Below are positions 15,917-25,217 of a DNA stretch of 64,000 nt, piece by piece (position 1 is the stretch's first letter; each line of letters begins with the position of its first letter). This stretch comes from Flavobacteriaceae bacterium (GTDB lineage Bacteria > Bacteroidota > Bacteroidia > Flavobacteriales > Flavobacteriaceae), in assembly GCA_014075215.1 (NCBI GenBank), contig CP046177.1, positions 2,542,501 to 2,606,500 of the forward strand. Reading direction: 5' to 3'. Made by a program: the position numbers and the translations under genes. The notes under the pieces are model-generated. The model searched no databases, was not told where the DNA came from, and saw nothing but the letters and a program-made list of their open reading frames with translations.

Positions 15917-18016
15917 ATGAAGCTACTGAAAAAATGTATTGAGCTGTGGTTTTTTTGTATGTTATTTAATATAAGTGTCTTAGCTCAAAATAGCCAAGAT
16001 GTAAGAATAGAAAAAATAAAAGGGCAGCTAACCGGTTTACAGTCAGATATCCCGGGATTGCTAAAAATAGTAGATTTTTCGATAAGTACTACCGAGCTAA
16101 CTACTTTTTTAAAAGCCGTTGCTACCAGTAATGAAATTAATATTAGTGTTGATTCGACATTAAAAAACCTGATATTGTCGCAGAGTTTCTCCAATGCCAC
16201 CGTACAAGATGTACTGCTGTATTTATGTAAGCAACATCAACTTACCATAGAGGTTACAGGAAATATTTTAGTGATAAAAAAATACAAACAACGCTACGTG
16301 CCCAGAAATATTCCGATAGCATATGATGAGAAATCTTCTCTGCTTACGATTGATTTACAAAACGATTCGTTATCTCGGGTACTCAGGAAAATTACGGATA
16401 TAACAGGTAAAAACCTGGTTTTTTCAATAGACTTGGAAGGCAGGAGATTAACAGGGTTTATTAAAAATAAACCCTTTGATGATGCTATCAATATACTTGC
16501 CAAAACAAATCATTTGAAAGTAAGTAAAACCCAGGAGGGTTTTTACCTGTTTGAAAATAAAGATGCCGTCGCTGATAGAAATTCAAGACCACAAAGACCC
16601 AGAATGGCTAATTTTTACTTTAAAGTAAAAGATACCGTACGTCAAATTTTAGAAGTAGATTTTATAGATACGCCTATTGAGGCAATTATTAACGATATCG
16701 GATACGACCTGAAAATTAATATGGCAACCAGTAAGCCGTTAAAAAATATAGGTAAGACTTCCGTAAAATCAGATAGTATTGCTTTTGATGCACTTTTGAG
16801 TCAAATTCTGAAAGACACCCGTTTTGTATTTAAAAAAGAACATGATATATACTTATTTGGTGACAGGAAACAATCTTCAGTACAAAATGAGACTATTATA
16901 CCTTTGATGCATCGTTCTATTCAAATGATGATGCAGCCTTTACAGAGTAATGGCATTAACAATAACTATCAATCTTTAGGAAATAATCAAAATAATAACT
17001 TCGGAACTCGAAATACTAATACTATAGGAAATACAGATAATTATACAAGATCTTCTTCGTCGAGAAGACCCGTAAGAACCGGCCGGCAAGATCCGTTTAC
17101 GGACTTTAACAGCGATGCGGAAGCATTGTTAAGTATTTTTCCGAAAAGTATTAAAGACAGCCTCAATATAGGCATAGATATTGAACACAATAGCTTTGTG
17201 GTAAGCGGAGATGCGTTGAGAATCAACCGGTTTAAAGATTTTTTAAAAAAAATAGATAAGCCTGTTCCTGTTATTTTAATAGAGGTGATGATTATAGAAG
17301 TTAATAAATCCGTTTCTTTTTCAATAGGACTGGATTTGGGTATTGGCGAAAATCCAACTGCGGATCAGGGGACTATTTTAGATGGTACAAGTGGTACCAA
17401 CCTTACCTTAGGTGCTACTACTATCAATAATATCATTGGCGGATTTAACGGTTTTGGAAGTGCAAATCTGGGAAAAGTAGTCCCTAATTTCTATGCCAGA
17501 ATACAAGCACTTGAAACTAACGGTGATATTACCATTAAATCAACACCTAAATTATCTACTTTAAACGGACATGAGGCTACTTTATCAAACGGAGTGCGGT
17601 CATATTATAAAATAACCCGTACAGATATAATCGGTTCTCAAAATCCGCAGACAATAAACACCGTAGATTATATCCCTACGGATGCCAACCTGTCTATAAA
17701 GATCAGGCCTGTAATTTCCGGTGACGGAAACATCACCCTTAGTATAAATGTAGTACAATCTAATTTTAATAGTGATAGAATAGCTGCCGATGCACCGCCC
17801 GGAATCAACTCAAGAGAATTTACTTCCACCATACGAGTAAATAATAAAGATGTCATTATTTTGGGTGGACTCGAAGAAAATTTAGATAATAAATCCGGTT
17901 CCGGAGTTCCCTTTTTAGCTAGGATTCCTATTATAAAATACCTGTTTAGTAAGAGAACACGTACTAAATCAAAAAAGAAACTCTCAGTACTTATAAAACC
18001 TACTATCATTAATTAA
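15917..18016 (+). CDS. gspD: Secretin, GspD/PilQ family
   Basis: The 699-residue product has a signal peptide (about residues 1-24, ending VLAQ), two or three N-terminal STN/secretin-N modules (about 50-135, 140-215, 225-310), a Gln/Asn/Arg-rich linker near 330-395, an N3-like module and a C-terminal secretin domain (about 450-695; ILIEVMIIEVNKSVSFSIG, TPKLSTLNGHEATLSNG, NNKDVIILGGL, VPFLARIPIIKYLF). It forms the outer-membrane channel of the system. Its last base overlaps the next start (ATGA-type). Length is normal for GspD. PilQ-like naming is equally possible because the partners are PilM-P-like. Confidence 0.9.
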   Translation: MKLLKKCIELWFFCMLFNISVLAQNSQDVRIEKIKGQLTGLQSDIPGLLKIVDFSISTTELTTFLKAVATSNEINISVDSTLKNLILSQSFSNATVQDVLLYLCKQHQLTIEVTGNILVIKKYKQRYVPRNIPIAYDEKSSLLTIDLQNDSLSRVLRKITDITGKNLVFSIDLEGRRLTGFIKNKPFDDAINILAKTNHLKVSKTQEGFYLFENKDAVADRNSRPQRPRMANFYFKVKDTVRQILEVDFIDTPIEAIINDIGYDLKINMATSKPLKNIGKTSVKSDSIAFDALLSQILKDTRFVFKKEHDIYLFGDRKQSSVQNETIIPLMHRSIQMMMQPLQSNGINNNYQSLGNNQNNNFGTRNTNTIGNTDNYTRSSSSRRPVRTGRQDPFTDFNSDAEALLSIFPKSIKDSLNIGIDIEHNSFVVSGDALRINRFKDFLKKIDKPVPVILIEVMIIEVNKSVSFSIGLDLGIGENPTADQGTILDGTSGTNLTLGATTINNIIGGFNGFGSANLGKVVPNFYARIQALETNGDITIKSTPKLSTLNGHEATLSNGVRSYYKITRTDIIGSQNPQTINTVDYIPTDANLSIKIRPVISGDGNITLSINVVQSNFNSDRIAADAPPGINSREFTSTIRVNNKDVIILGGLEENLDNKSGSGVPFLARIPIIKYLFSKRTRTKSKKKLSVLIKPTIIN

Positions 18017-19185
18017 TGATAAAAAACAGCATCAAATATGGTATAAAATTTTGTTCCGTAGAACATGCAGACAATGGACAACATCACTTTTTACAGTTAA
18101 AACGCAAACGAAAAGAACTGGTAGTGTCCAACAAAGGAGAAACAACTGATTTTGAAGAACTCATTAAAACGCTGCAAGGACAAAAACATCTTTTTCTGGT
18201 TGTAAATAATGAACAGGTACTTACAAAAACAGTAGCAAATGCAAACACTACCGAAGAACACTTGGTAAAAACAGTTTTCCCGAATATTGCTCTGTCAGAT
18301 TTTTATTACAACATTTGTTCAAACCATGAGGAATCTATTATCTCAATCAGCAGAAAAACATATGTAGATGCTTTGATAGCACTATACGATACGCATAAAA
18401 TATCGGTCATTGACTTTTCTTTGGGAAGCTTATCTATAGAAATGTTGGCGCGTTTTGTAGATCGAAGTGAAATCAACTCTTCCAATGCCAGAATCACTTT
18501 TGAAGGAAATCATATTACTGCAATACAAAAACAAGAAGTTGCCGAAACGCAATATACCATTAATGAACTGAACATTTCAAACAAGCAAGTACTGCCATTA
18601 TCAGGAGTTATTCAATATTATGCGGGCGCGAATGTACAAAGCGATATTCAAAAGCAATTGCAGGAAGCATACAAACAAAAACGATTTTTTGATATTGGAT
18701 TTAAATTTGTTTTAGGGTTTTTATTTGTCAGTTTACTGATTAGTTATTTGGTTTTTAATAAGTATCAAGGTATACAACAAAATCTGGAAGGGGAATTAAA
18801 AACGAATGAAGCCTATAAGAAACAACTAAGTATACTGAATAAGTTAGTTACACAAAAACTAAAACTCGTAGAAAGTGTTTCTTCCGCAGCAACCTCCAAA
18901 GTAGCCTGGTATTTTAATGAAGTAGCTGCTTCTGTTCCTGCTTCTATCTTACTAGATGATATGTCTTACCAGCCTATTGCAAATTCAGTAAAGGAAGATA
19001 AGAAAATAAGCTTTAGGGAAAATAGTATTACCGTAACCGGATTGAGTGTTTACGATAAAGATTTTACCGACTGGATTTCCAACCTTGAAAAGAAAAACTG
19101 GATAGAAAAAGTAACTTATATACACTACGGGCAAGGAAAAAAGACAAAAACCTCATTTAATTTTATGATCACGTTACATGAGTAG
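18016..19185 (+). CDS. Inner-membrane assembly protein, GspL / PilM-PilN fusion-like
   Basis: The 389-residue product has a cytoplasmic N-terminal domain of about 220 residues with the order of a degenerate actin-like GspL/PilM fold (FLVVNNEQVLTKTV, VIDFSLGSLSIEML), one membrane helix at about 228-247 (FKFVLGFLFVSLLISYLVF), a coiled coil, and a periplasmic ferredoxin-like domain of PilN type (ASVPASILLDDMSY, ITVTGLSVYDKDFTDWISNL). It would link the GspE ATPase to the periplasmic part. Sequence similarity to named families is weak; topology and position decide the call. Confidence 0.72.
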   Translation: MIKNSIKYGIKFCSVEHADNGQHHFLQLKRKRKELVVSNKGETTDFEELIKTLQGQKHLFLVVNNEQVLTKTVANANTTEEHLVKTVFPNIALSDFYYNICSNHEESIISISRKTYVDALIALYDTHKISVIDFSLGSLSIEMLARFVDRSEINSSNARITFEGNHITAIQKQEVAETQYTINELNISNKQVLPLSGVIQYYAGANVQSDIQKQLQEAYKQKRFFDIGFKFVLGFLFVSLLISYLVFNKYQGIQQNLEGELKTNEAYKKQLSILNKLVTQKLKLVESVSSAATSKVAWYFNEVAASVPASILLDDMSYQPIANSVKEDKKISFRENSITVTGLSVYDKDFTDWISNLEKKNWIEKVTYIHYGQGKKTKTSFNFMITLHE

Positions 19186-19693
19186 TAAGCAAAAAAATAT
19201 AGCCCTGATGGTTGGATTTTTTATCATGCTGATCATTTCCTATCATTTTTCGTACAAAAAGACAATAGAAGTAAAAAATGTGGTGGGTAAACTTCGAAAA
19301 GAAAAATCATTATTGGAAAATGCAGGTTCCAGAATAGTATCTCTGCAAAAAGAAAATCGGTATCTGGATTCAATTTTACAGTCAAATGACCTTTCTATAG
19401 AAAATACATTTGAACAAACATTGGTACAAAAAATTACTCAATTTGCCACAAAAAATAATTTAAAAATAGTTGCGTACAATACGCCTCACTTATTTGCTTT
19501 AAATGATACCCATTTGCTGAGCTATATTGTTGAAATAAAAGGAAGCTTTAGAGATTTGATGTTGTTTGCCAATTATATAGAGCAACAGCGCCTGGCAAAA
19601 TTAACTTCGTTGACTTTTACCAAGAAAAAGAATTACAGAACCCGGAGAAATTATTTGTCATGTAAACTGGTATTACAAAGATTTAGCAAATGA
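19178..19693 (+). CDS. Inner-membrane assembly protein, GspM/PilO-like
   Basis: The 171-residue product has one N-terminal membrane helix (about 7-25, IALMVGFFIMLIISYHFSY), a coiled coil (about 35-70) and a small periplasmic alpha/beta domain (FALNDTHLLSYIVEIKGSFR, LMLFANYIEQ), the layout of PilO/GspM. It overlaps the preceding gene by 8 bp and the next by 4 bp. It should pair with the PilN-like domain of its neighbour. Confidence 0.7.
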   Translation: MSSKQKNIALMVGFFIMLIISYHFSYKKTIEVKNVVGKLRKEKSLLENAGSRIVSLQKENRYLDSILQSNDLSIENTFEQTLVQKITQFATKNNLKIVAYNTPHLFALNDTHLLSYIVEIKGSFRDLMLFANYIEQQRLAKLTSLTFTKKKNYRTRRNYLSCKLVLQRFSK

Positions 19694-20172
19694 TTTTGAT
19701 ATTAAACATAGCCATTATCAGTATTCTCTTTTTGATCTTTTATCAAGATATGAAAGAACGTAAAGTAATGTTGCTTTTATTAGTTATACTATTTATAGTA
19801 TCAGGACTTTTACATAGCCGGTTCCAGGTACTCGAATATTTTTTACTGAATATAGCCATTAATTTTTGTGTAGTGGCTTGCATACTTTTTATATTGTTTT
19901 TGTATACCCGGTTTATGATGAAAACAAAATTGTTCACTGTTTTTGGTATGGGTGATTTACTATTTTTTTTGGTATTGGCAGTCAGCTTTCCCACACCTGT
20001 ATTCCTGGTGATGTTTAGCAGCTCGTTACTCTTTGCTTTTATCATATCAACAGTTCTGAAAAAAACGGCGCATAACAAGGCCATCCCTTTGGCAGGATTT
20101 CAGGCATTATTTATGATGTTGATAATGATTAGTAACCTGATTTTTAAGTTTACTAATCTTTATAGCAGTTAA
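19690..20172 (+). CDS. Minimal prepilin peptidase, A24 family
   Basis: The 160-residue product is almost entirely membrane-embedded (about five to six helices). It carries the two aspartates expected of A24 peptidases: D20 in IFYQDMKERKV after the first helix and D89 in the GxGD motif FGMGDLLFF. It lacks the N-methyltransferase domain and zinc cysteines of full PilD/GspO, so like TadV-type enzymes it may only cleave. It lies between the PilO-like gene and gspE with 4- and 1-bp overlaps and would process the four pseudopilins of this locus. Confidence 0.78.
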   Translation: MILILNIAIISILFLIFYQDMKERKVMLLLLVILFIVSGLLHSRFQVLEYFLLNIAINFCVVACILFILFLYTRFMMKTKLFTVFGMGDLLFFLVLAVSFPTPVFLVMFSSSLLFAFIISTVLKKTAHNKAIPLAGFQALFMMLIMISNLIFKFTNLYSS

Positions 20173-21581
20173 TGGAAGGCAATATGTTACAAATAGAAAC
20201 CCGTATTCTTCAATTGATAAGCTCCGAGCAAGCATATCATTACAGGGTTATTCCGTATAAAGAACTATCAGAGACTGTTTATTTAAAAACAGATCGGAAA
20301 GATATGGCTTTACTGGCATTAGAGCTACAGATTATGTTGGGAAGAAAGGTAGTTTTGGAAAATGAAACTTCCGGGAATATTGAAAATTACCTGCAACACA
20401 ACTATCGGAAAAGAACTGAAATCGGTAGCTCTCTGAGTTATTCGGAAGATTTTTTGTTGAACATGATTTACGAAGCTAAAGAAACCGGGAGTAGCGATAT
20501 TCATTTTGAAGCGTATGAAAAACAGCACAGAGTACGTTTTCGTATTGATGGAAAGCTTATTGAAAAATATGTAATTTCCAATGAGGAATACCCAAAGATT
20601 GTCAATCGAATAAAGATTATGGCAGGGCTGGATATCTCTGAAAAGAGATTACCTCAGGACGGAAGGATTAACCTGACTACCGAAACAGAAGATTTTGACA
20701 TTCGTGTATCTTCACTACCCACGTTACACGGCGAAAAATTAGTATTGCGAATACTATCCAAGGATAATGTAGCTATTCAATTGGAAAATTTAGGTTTTAA
20801 TGCACAGGAATTAGAAACCTATACTTCATCCGTAAAAAAACCAAACGGAATTATACTTATTTCCGGCCCCACAGGTTCGGGAAAGACAACCACTTTATAT
20901 GCTACGTTAAAGTTGTTAAATAAAAAAGATACAAACATTTTAACTATAGAAGACCCGATTGAATATACTCTGGAAGGAGTCAATCAGGTACAATTAAGAG
21001 AAAATATAGGCTTGGATTTTGCAAGTACCTTACGAACTTTTTTACGCCAGGACCCGGACATTATCATGGTAGGTGAAATACGTGATGTTGAAACTGCAAA
21101 TATGGCAATAAGAGCTGCACTAACCGGACATTTAGTGCTCTCTACCATTCATACAAATTCCGCCTGGGCTACGGTTTCCAGGCTGATAGATATGGGAATT
21201 GCCCCTTTTTTAATTGCCAGTACCCTAAACGTGAGTGTGGCACAGCGTTTGGTGCGGACACTATGCAATCATTGTAAAAAAGCAATGCCTTTAACAGACG
21301 GTGTAGTACCCAAAGGATATAAGATGCCGAAAGAAATTACCTCGCATTACGAAGCTGTTGGCTGTGCAATGTGCTATCAGACCGGATATCGCGGACGAAA
21401 AGCAATTTATGAGATTATTCCCATTACCAGAGAATTGGTACAAAAAATCCAGGATAAAGAGCTGGAAGTGGAAGCCTACCTAAAAGAACATAAAATCCCT
21501 ACCTTGCATGCAAATGCGATTCAATTGATTGCTGAAGGAATTACCTCTATTGAAGAAGTATATCCATTATTACTATCGTGA
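20172..21581 (+). CDS. gspE: Secretion/assembly ATPase, GspE/PilB family
   Basis: The 469-residue product is a hexameric traffic ATPase. Walker A is SGPTGSGKTTT (about 231-241), the Asp box ILTIEDPIEYTLEG, Walker B DPDIIMVGEIRD (about 294-305) and the His box LTGHLVLSTIHTN are all intact. A C-terminal four-cysteine zinc site (CNHCKK and CAMCYQTGYRGR) is present, as in GspE/PilB and unlike PilT. The N-terminal domain is short (about 90 residues). It powers pseudopilus assembly at the inner membrane. No PilT retraction ATPase is present, which supports a secretion role over twitching. Confidence 0.95.
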   Translation: MEGNMLQIETRILQLISSEQAYHYRVIPYKELSETVYLKTDRKDMALLALELQIMLGRKVVLENETSGNIENYLQHNYRKRTEIGSSLSYSEDFLLNMIYEAKETGSSDIHFEAYEKQHRVRFRIDGKLIEKYVISNEEYPKIVNRIKIMAGLDISEKRLPQDGRINLTTETEDFDIRVSSLPTLHGEKLVLRILSKDNVAIQLENLGFNAQELETYTSSVKKPNGIILISGPTGSGKTTTLYATLKLLNKKDTNILTIEDPIEYTLEGVNQVQLRENIGLDFASTLRTFLRQDPDIIMVGEIRDVETANMAIRAALTGHLVLSTIHTNSAWATVSRLIDMGIAPFLIASTLNVSVAQRLVRTLCNHCKKAMPLTDGVVPKGYKMPKEITSHYEAVGCAMCYQTGYRGRKAIYEIIPITRELVQKIQDKELEVEAYLKEHKIPTLHANAIQLIAEGITSIEEVYPLLLS

Positions 21582-22036
21582 TGAATAAGAAGAATAAGAC
21601 ATATATATTACTAATTGCCGTGGCCGCCGTCTGGGGAACCATCGGATATCGGATTTATTCTAATATGAATCCTGTATCTCCTGCAATTCAACCGGTCCAA
21701 AATATCGGGTTTAAAAAAATAAAACCCAAACAAGTAGATAGAATAGAAATTCAACCTGATTACAGAGACCCTTTTTTAGGAAAAATCTACAAAAAGAAAA
21801 CACCTACTCGAAAGAAAACACCTGTCAAAGTAAAACCTGCTGTGGTATTCCCTCCTATTCAGTTCATTGGTTTGATTGAAGGAACAACCGTATCTTATAT
21901 CATTGAGGTTAACGGACATCAGGAAATCTTTAAAATCGAACAAACTTTTCAGCAAGTTACATTGAAAAAAGCAAAGGATAAAAATATTACCATTGTTTAT
22001 CAGGGAGCATTAAAAACCATTTCATTAAAAGAATGA
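21578..22036 (+). CDS. PilP/GspC-like inner-membrane protein
   Basis: The 152-residue product has one N-terminal membrane helix (about 7-25), a Pro/Lys-rich linker with RDPFLG and a run of Lys/Thr/Pro, and a small beta domain of about 60 residues (IQFIGLIEGTTVSYIIEVNG, QEIFKIEQTF). The RDPF box and the HR-like beta domain are typical of PilP and GspC, which connect the inner-membrane platform to the secretin. It overlaps both neighbours by 4 bp. Confidence 0.72.
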   Translation: MMNKKNKTYILLIAVAAVWGTIGYRIYSNMNPVSPAIQPVQNIGFKKIKPKQVDRIEIQPDYRDPFLGKIYKKKTPTRKKTPVKVKPAVVFPPIQFIGLIEGTTVSYIIEVNGHQEIFKIEQTFQQVTLKKAKDKNITIVYQGALKTISLKE

Positions 22037-23292
22037 AATGGCTCAGGCATAAAATAAAAGCCGCTTCAATACAATATGTTCTGGTTATTTCAGTCATTAT
22101 ACTCATTGTCATTTCAGCATTTATCTCCTTACTCTACCTACAGAAAAGAATTGCACAAAAAAACGAGCTATATAAAGAAACGGTGCATCATGCTAATTTA
22201 GCTTTTAGTTATATAAGTAATGCAACTATACCTTATGATATTCCAACAATCCTTTCTTTTTCCGATCATGCATTTGAAGAAACTATCCTTTCGAGAAAAC
22301 ACTGGGGAGCCTTTGACGTGGTTTCAGTACGAGCAAATCTAAAAAATGAAACCTTTCATAAAGTGGGAATTATCGGCGGTAGCAATACAACACGACAGGC
22401 ATTATATCTAAAAGAAGATAATAAACCCTTGGTGTTGGTCGGTAATACTCAAATAAAAGGAGATGTATCTTTACCGATAAAAGGGGTAAAAAGAGGGAAT
22501 ATTGCAGGCACTTCGTATTATGGAGCTACGCTAATTCAAGGAACTTCCCGACATAGTAACTCCTCACTTCCGGAAATTACAAATCTCCGTTTTTTAAAAG
22601 AATTTGTAAACTATCGAAATATTGAAAACAAAGTAGATTTCGATTTGGAAGACGACCTTCAAAAAACGCAATCTTTTAAAAAGGCAACAGCAATATATAA
22701 TGATCAACAAAGGATCTATTTACAAAATATATCACTATCGGGAAATATTATTATTTCATCTGATATTTCAATTAATGTAAGTAACTCGGCCCTATTGGAA
22801 AATGTCATTCTGATAGCACCTGAAATTACGATCGAATCCAATGTAAAAGGAAGTTTTCAGGCGTTGGCCACTAAAAAGATACTGGTAAAAGAAAACAGCA
22901 TACTTCAATACCCTTCTGTATTGGCATTGTTTGAAGAGGGTAAAGAGGATATAGCGGGTGAAAAAGAACCGTTAATTGTAATTTCTAAAAACGTACAATT
23001 AAAAGGAGTTGTTTTATGTGAAGGGCAAACAAAAAATACTGATTATAATTCACAACTGTATATTGCAGAAAACAGTGTGATTACCGGAGAGGTATATTGT
23101 AAAAAAAACCTGGAATTAAGAGGAACGGTAAAAGGCTCTGTATATACGGAAGGGTTTATTGTAAGGGCATTTGGAAGCGTATATGTAAATCATATATATA
23201 ATGGGGTTATTGACGCTGTTGCAATTCCCGATCAATTTAGCGGTTTACTGATGAACCCGACGAATTTATCTGTTGCAAAATGGGTATATTAA
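22033..23292 (+). CDS. GspK/PilX-like minor pseudopilin with bactofilin-like beta-helix
   Basis: The 419-residue product begins with a basic leader and a prepilin-like helix (KIKAASIQYVLVISVIILIV) without the Glu at position 5, as in GspK tip pseudopilins. The rest is not the GspK fold: from about residue 225 it shows repeated short strands (LSGNIIISSDISINVS, LENVILIAPEITIESNVKG, VITGEVYCKKNLELRGTVKG) like the bactofilin/polymer-forming beta-helix. It lies between the PilP-like gene and the minor pseudopilins, where gspK usually is. The combination of tip-pseudopilin start and beta-helix body is unusual; function inferred from position. Confidence 0.65.
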   Translation: MKWLRHKIKAASIQYVLVISVIILIVISAFISLLYLQKRIAQKNELYKETVHHANLAFSYISNATIPYDIPTILSFSDHAFEETILSRKHWGAFDVVSVRANLKNETFHKVGIIGGSNTTRQALYLKEDNKPLVLVGNTQIKGDVSLPIKGVKRGNIAGTSYYGATLIQGTSRHSNSSLPEITNLRFLKEFVNYRNIENKVDFDLEDDLQKTQSFKKATAIYNDQQRIYLQNISLSGNIIISSDISINVSNSALLENVILIAPEITIESNVKGSFQALATKKILVKENSILQYPSVLALFEEGKEDIAGEKEPLIVISKNVQLKGVVLCEGQTKNTDYNSQLYIAENSVITGEVYCKKNLELRGTVKGSVYTEGFIVRAFGSVYVNHIYNGVIDAVAIPDQFSGLLMNPTNLSVAKWVY

Positions 23293-23618
23293 AAAAAATA
23301 TATAAAATCAAAGCTTCTTCATTGGTAGAAACTGTCATTGCTACAATTATTATTACAATGGTCTTTACGATTGCCACAGTAGGTATCACAAGAATGTTAA
23401 GACACTCCATACAAAATAATACCCATCAAATAGATACCCAATTAAATAAGTTGACATACCAATACATACATGGGCAACTAACAGTTCCGAATACTTTGGA
23501 AATAGGTATGTGGAATATTGAAATAAAAAAACGAATAGAAAATAACAATACCTATATTGCTTTTACCGCAAGAAATACGGCTACAAATAAAGTAAGAACC
23601 AAAAAAATACCGGAATGA
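23280..23618 (+). CDS. Minor pseudopilin, GspI/PilV-like
   Basis: The 112-residue product has a short basic leader (MGILKKIYKIKA), a predicted cleavage before S13 and the pseudopilin helix SSLVETVIATIIITMVFTIA with Glu at mature position 5 (E17). The soluble part is only about 75 residues. It overlaps the previous gene by 13 bp and the next by 4 bp. Confidence 0.8.
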   Translation: MGILKKIYKIKASSLVETVIATIIITMVFTIATVGITRMLRHSIQNNTHQIDTQLNKLTYQYIHGQLTVPNTLEIGMWNIEIKKRIENNNTYIAFTARNTATNKVRTKKIPE

Positions 23619-24073
23619 AAAATATAAAAATGACTGCTTTTACTTTGAGCGAACTGATGGTCGTATTAGTCATTTCCAGTATGGTTGTTACCATTGCTTT
23701 TTTTGCATTAAATGCTGTTCAAAAACAAATTCATACGATTCGGAAAGTGTATGAGAATCAGCAAAAAATTCAGTATATGGAAAGAGTATTAGTAGCAGAT
23801 TTGAATACACATCAGGGGATTTATAGCAAGAAAGATAGTATTTTATTATTTCGCAATTCAAAAGATTCCATACAATATCACTTTAAAAACCGTACTGTTA
23901 TTAGAAATAAAGATACCATGTATTCGAATTTCGTATCTAAAAAAATATACTTCCTGGGAGATGAGGTAAAAGACGGAGTCGTAGACGCATTAGAACTTCA
24001 TGTTTCAAATACATTTTCCGTGAATACTATTTTTGTGTATAAAATCAACGATGCATCACAATATGTACATTAG
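23615..24073 (+). CDS. Minor pseudopilin, GspJ/GspH-like
   Basis: The 152-residue product has a textbook prepilin start: leader MKNIKMTA, then FTLSELMVVLVISSMVVTIA with Phe at mature position 1 and Glu at 5 (E13). The soluble domain (about 110 residues) is rich in beta strands and ends with a Val/Asp-rich segment (DGVVDALELHVSNTF). It probably joins the tip complex with the two preceding proteins. Which of GspH, I or J it equals cannot be decided by eye. Confidence 0.82.
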   Translation: MKNIKMTAFTLSELMVVLVISSMVVTIAFFALNAVQKQIHTIRKVYENQQKIQYMERVLVADLNTHQGIYSKKDSILLFRNSKDSIQYHFKNRTVIRNKDTMYSNFVSKKIYFLGDEVKDGVVDALELHVSNTFSVNTIFVYKINDASQYVH

Positions 24074-24075
24074 AA

Positions 24076-25206
24076 ATGGCATTCAAATTAGAAAACATAA
24101 AAACAAAAAATAAAACATCAAATTCCATAGATGTGGATGCTATTTTAAAAAAGGAAATTACATTGTTTGGAACTTCCTTTTCCAACAAGAAAAAAGAAAG
24201 TTTTTATGTGGCACTGAGTGTTTTACTAAAAGCAGGTTTGACATTAAAAGATGCATTGGAGCTGATTTCCGAAGAGCAAAAAAAACCTTCGGACAAAAAG
24301 CTCATAAAATCATTATTGGACGAGTTGGTAACCGGAAAAAATTTGTCTGCGGCTACCGAAAACAAAAAAGAATTTTCCGAATATGAAACCTATTCTTTAC
24401 AGATAGGAGAAAATACGGGAAATTTAGAAAGAGTTACGGATGAATTAGGTCTTTTTTACAAACGTAAAAACGAACAAAAAAGAACTATCATTAGCGCATT
24501 GTCCTATCCGGTTATTGTATTGTGTACTGCTTTTGCGGCAATTGTATTTATGCTAAAATTTGTGGTACCAATGTTTGAAGGAATTTTTAAACAAAACCAT
24601 GTGGGACTGCCTTGGTTAACACAAGTTATTATTAAAATGTCAAACACTTTTGAACGGTATTTCTGGATAGGAATGATACTGATTTTAGCCATGGTTTTTT
24701 TCATACAATTTTCAAAGAAAAAAATATGGTACAAAAAAGCAAAAGCATCTTTTTGGTTGCGGGTTCCTTTTGTAGGAGAATTTATAAGAAAAGTGAAAAT
24801 TGCACAATTTACGCAGGCAATTAACCTGTTAACCGGTTCAAAAATCCCTTTATTAAACGCATTGGAACTGACACGACAAATGATTGATTACTACCCACTT
24901 CAGCATGCATTGCTAAAAGTAGAAAGCGATATTTTAAAAGGAAAAACACTCTATGAAAGTATAAAAGATATTCCTATTTTTGATAAGAGAATGAGTTCTT
25001 TGATCAAAGTGGCAGAAGAAACCAATCAGAATGAAACTATTTTTAAACGCCTGACCGATCAATACAATGAAGAAGTCGAATATAAATCGAAAATGATCAG
25101 TGCTACCATAGAACCCTTTGTAGTTTTAATACTAGGCATAATCGTCGCAACGGTCTTAATTGCGATGTACCTACCCATGTTTAAAATGAGTGCTGTCATT
25201 GGCTAA
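24076..25206 (+). CDS. gspF: Inner-membrane platform protein, GspF/PilC family
   Basis: The 376-residue product has the two T2SSF repeats of the family with three membrane helices: one after the first repeat (LSYPVIVLCTAFAAIVFMLK), one near residue 200 (FWIGMILILAMVFFIQF) and one at the C-terminus (VVLILGIIVATVLIAMYLP). Motifs LSVLLKAGLTLKDALELI and IGENTGNLERV are typical. It anchors the pseudopilus and contacts GspE. It is the last gene of the operon that starts at 15548, all genes overlapping or nearly so. Confidence 0.93.
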   Translation: MAFKLENIKTKNKTSNSIDVDAILKKEITLFGTSFSNKKKESFYVALSVLLKAGLTLKDALELISEEQKKPSDKKLIKSLLDELVTGKNLSAATENKKEFSEYETYSLQIGENTGNLERVTDELGLFYKRKNEQKRTIISALSYPVIVLCTAFAAIVFMLKFVVPMFEGIFKQNHVGLPWLTQVIIKMSNTFERYFWIGMILILAMVFFIQFSKKKIWYKKAKASFWLRVPFVGEFIRKVKIAQFTQAINLLTGSKIPLLNALELTRQMIDYYPLQHALLKVESDILKGKTLYESIKDIPIFDKRMSSLIKVAEETNQNETIFKRLTDQYNEEVEYKSKMISATIEPFVVLILGIIVATVLIAMYLPMFKMSAVIG

Positions 25207-25217
25207 CGAGAACTTTA

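Noticed and set aside
15917..25206. Twitching type IV pilus system
   Set aside because: No PilT retraction ATPase and no separate major pilin; the GspG-like calcium loop and GspK-like gene fit a secretion system better.
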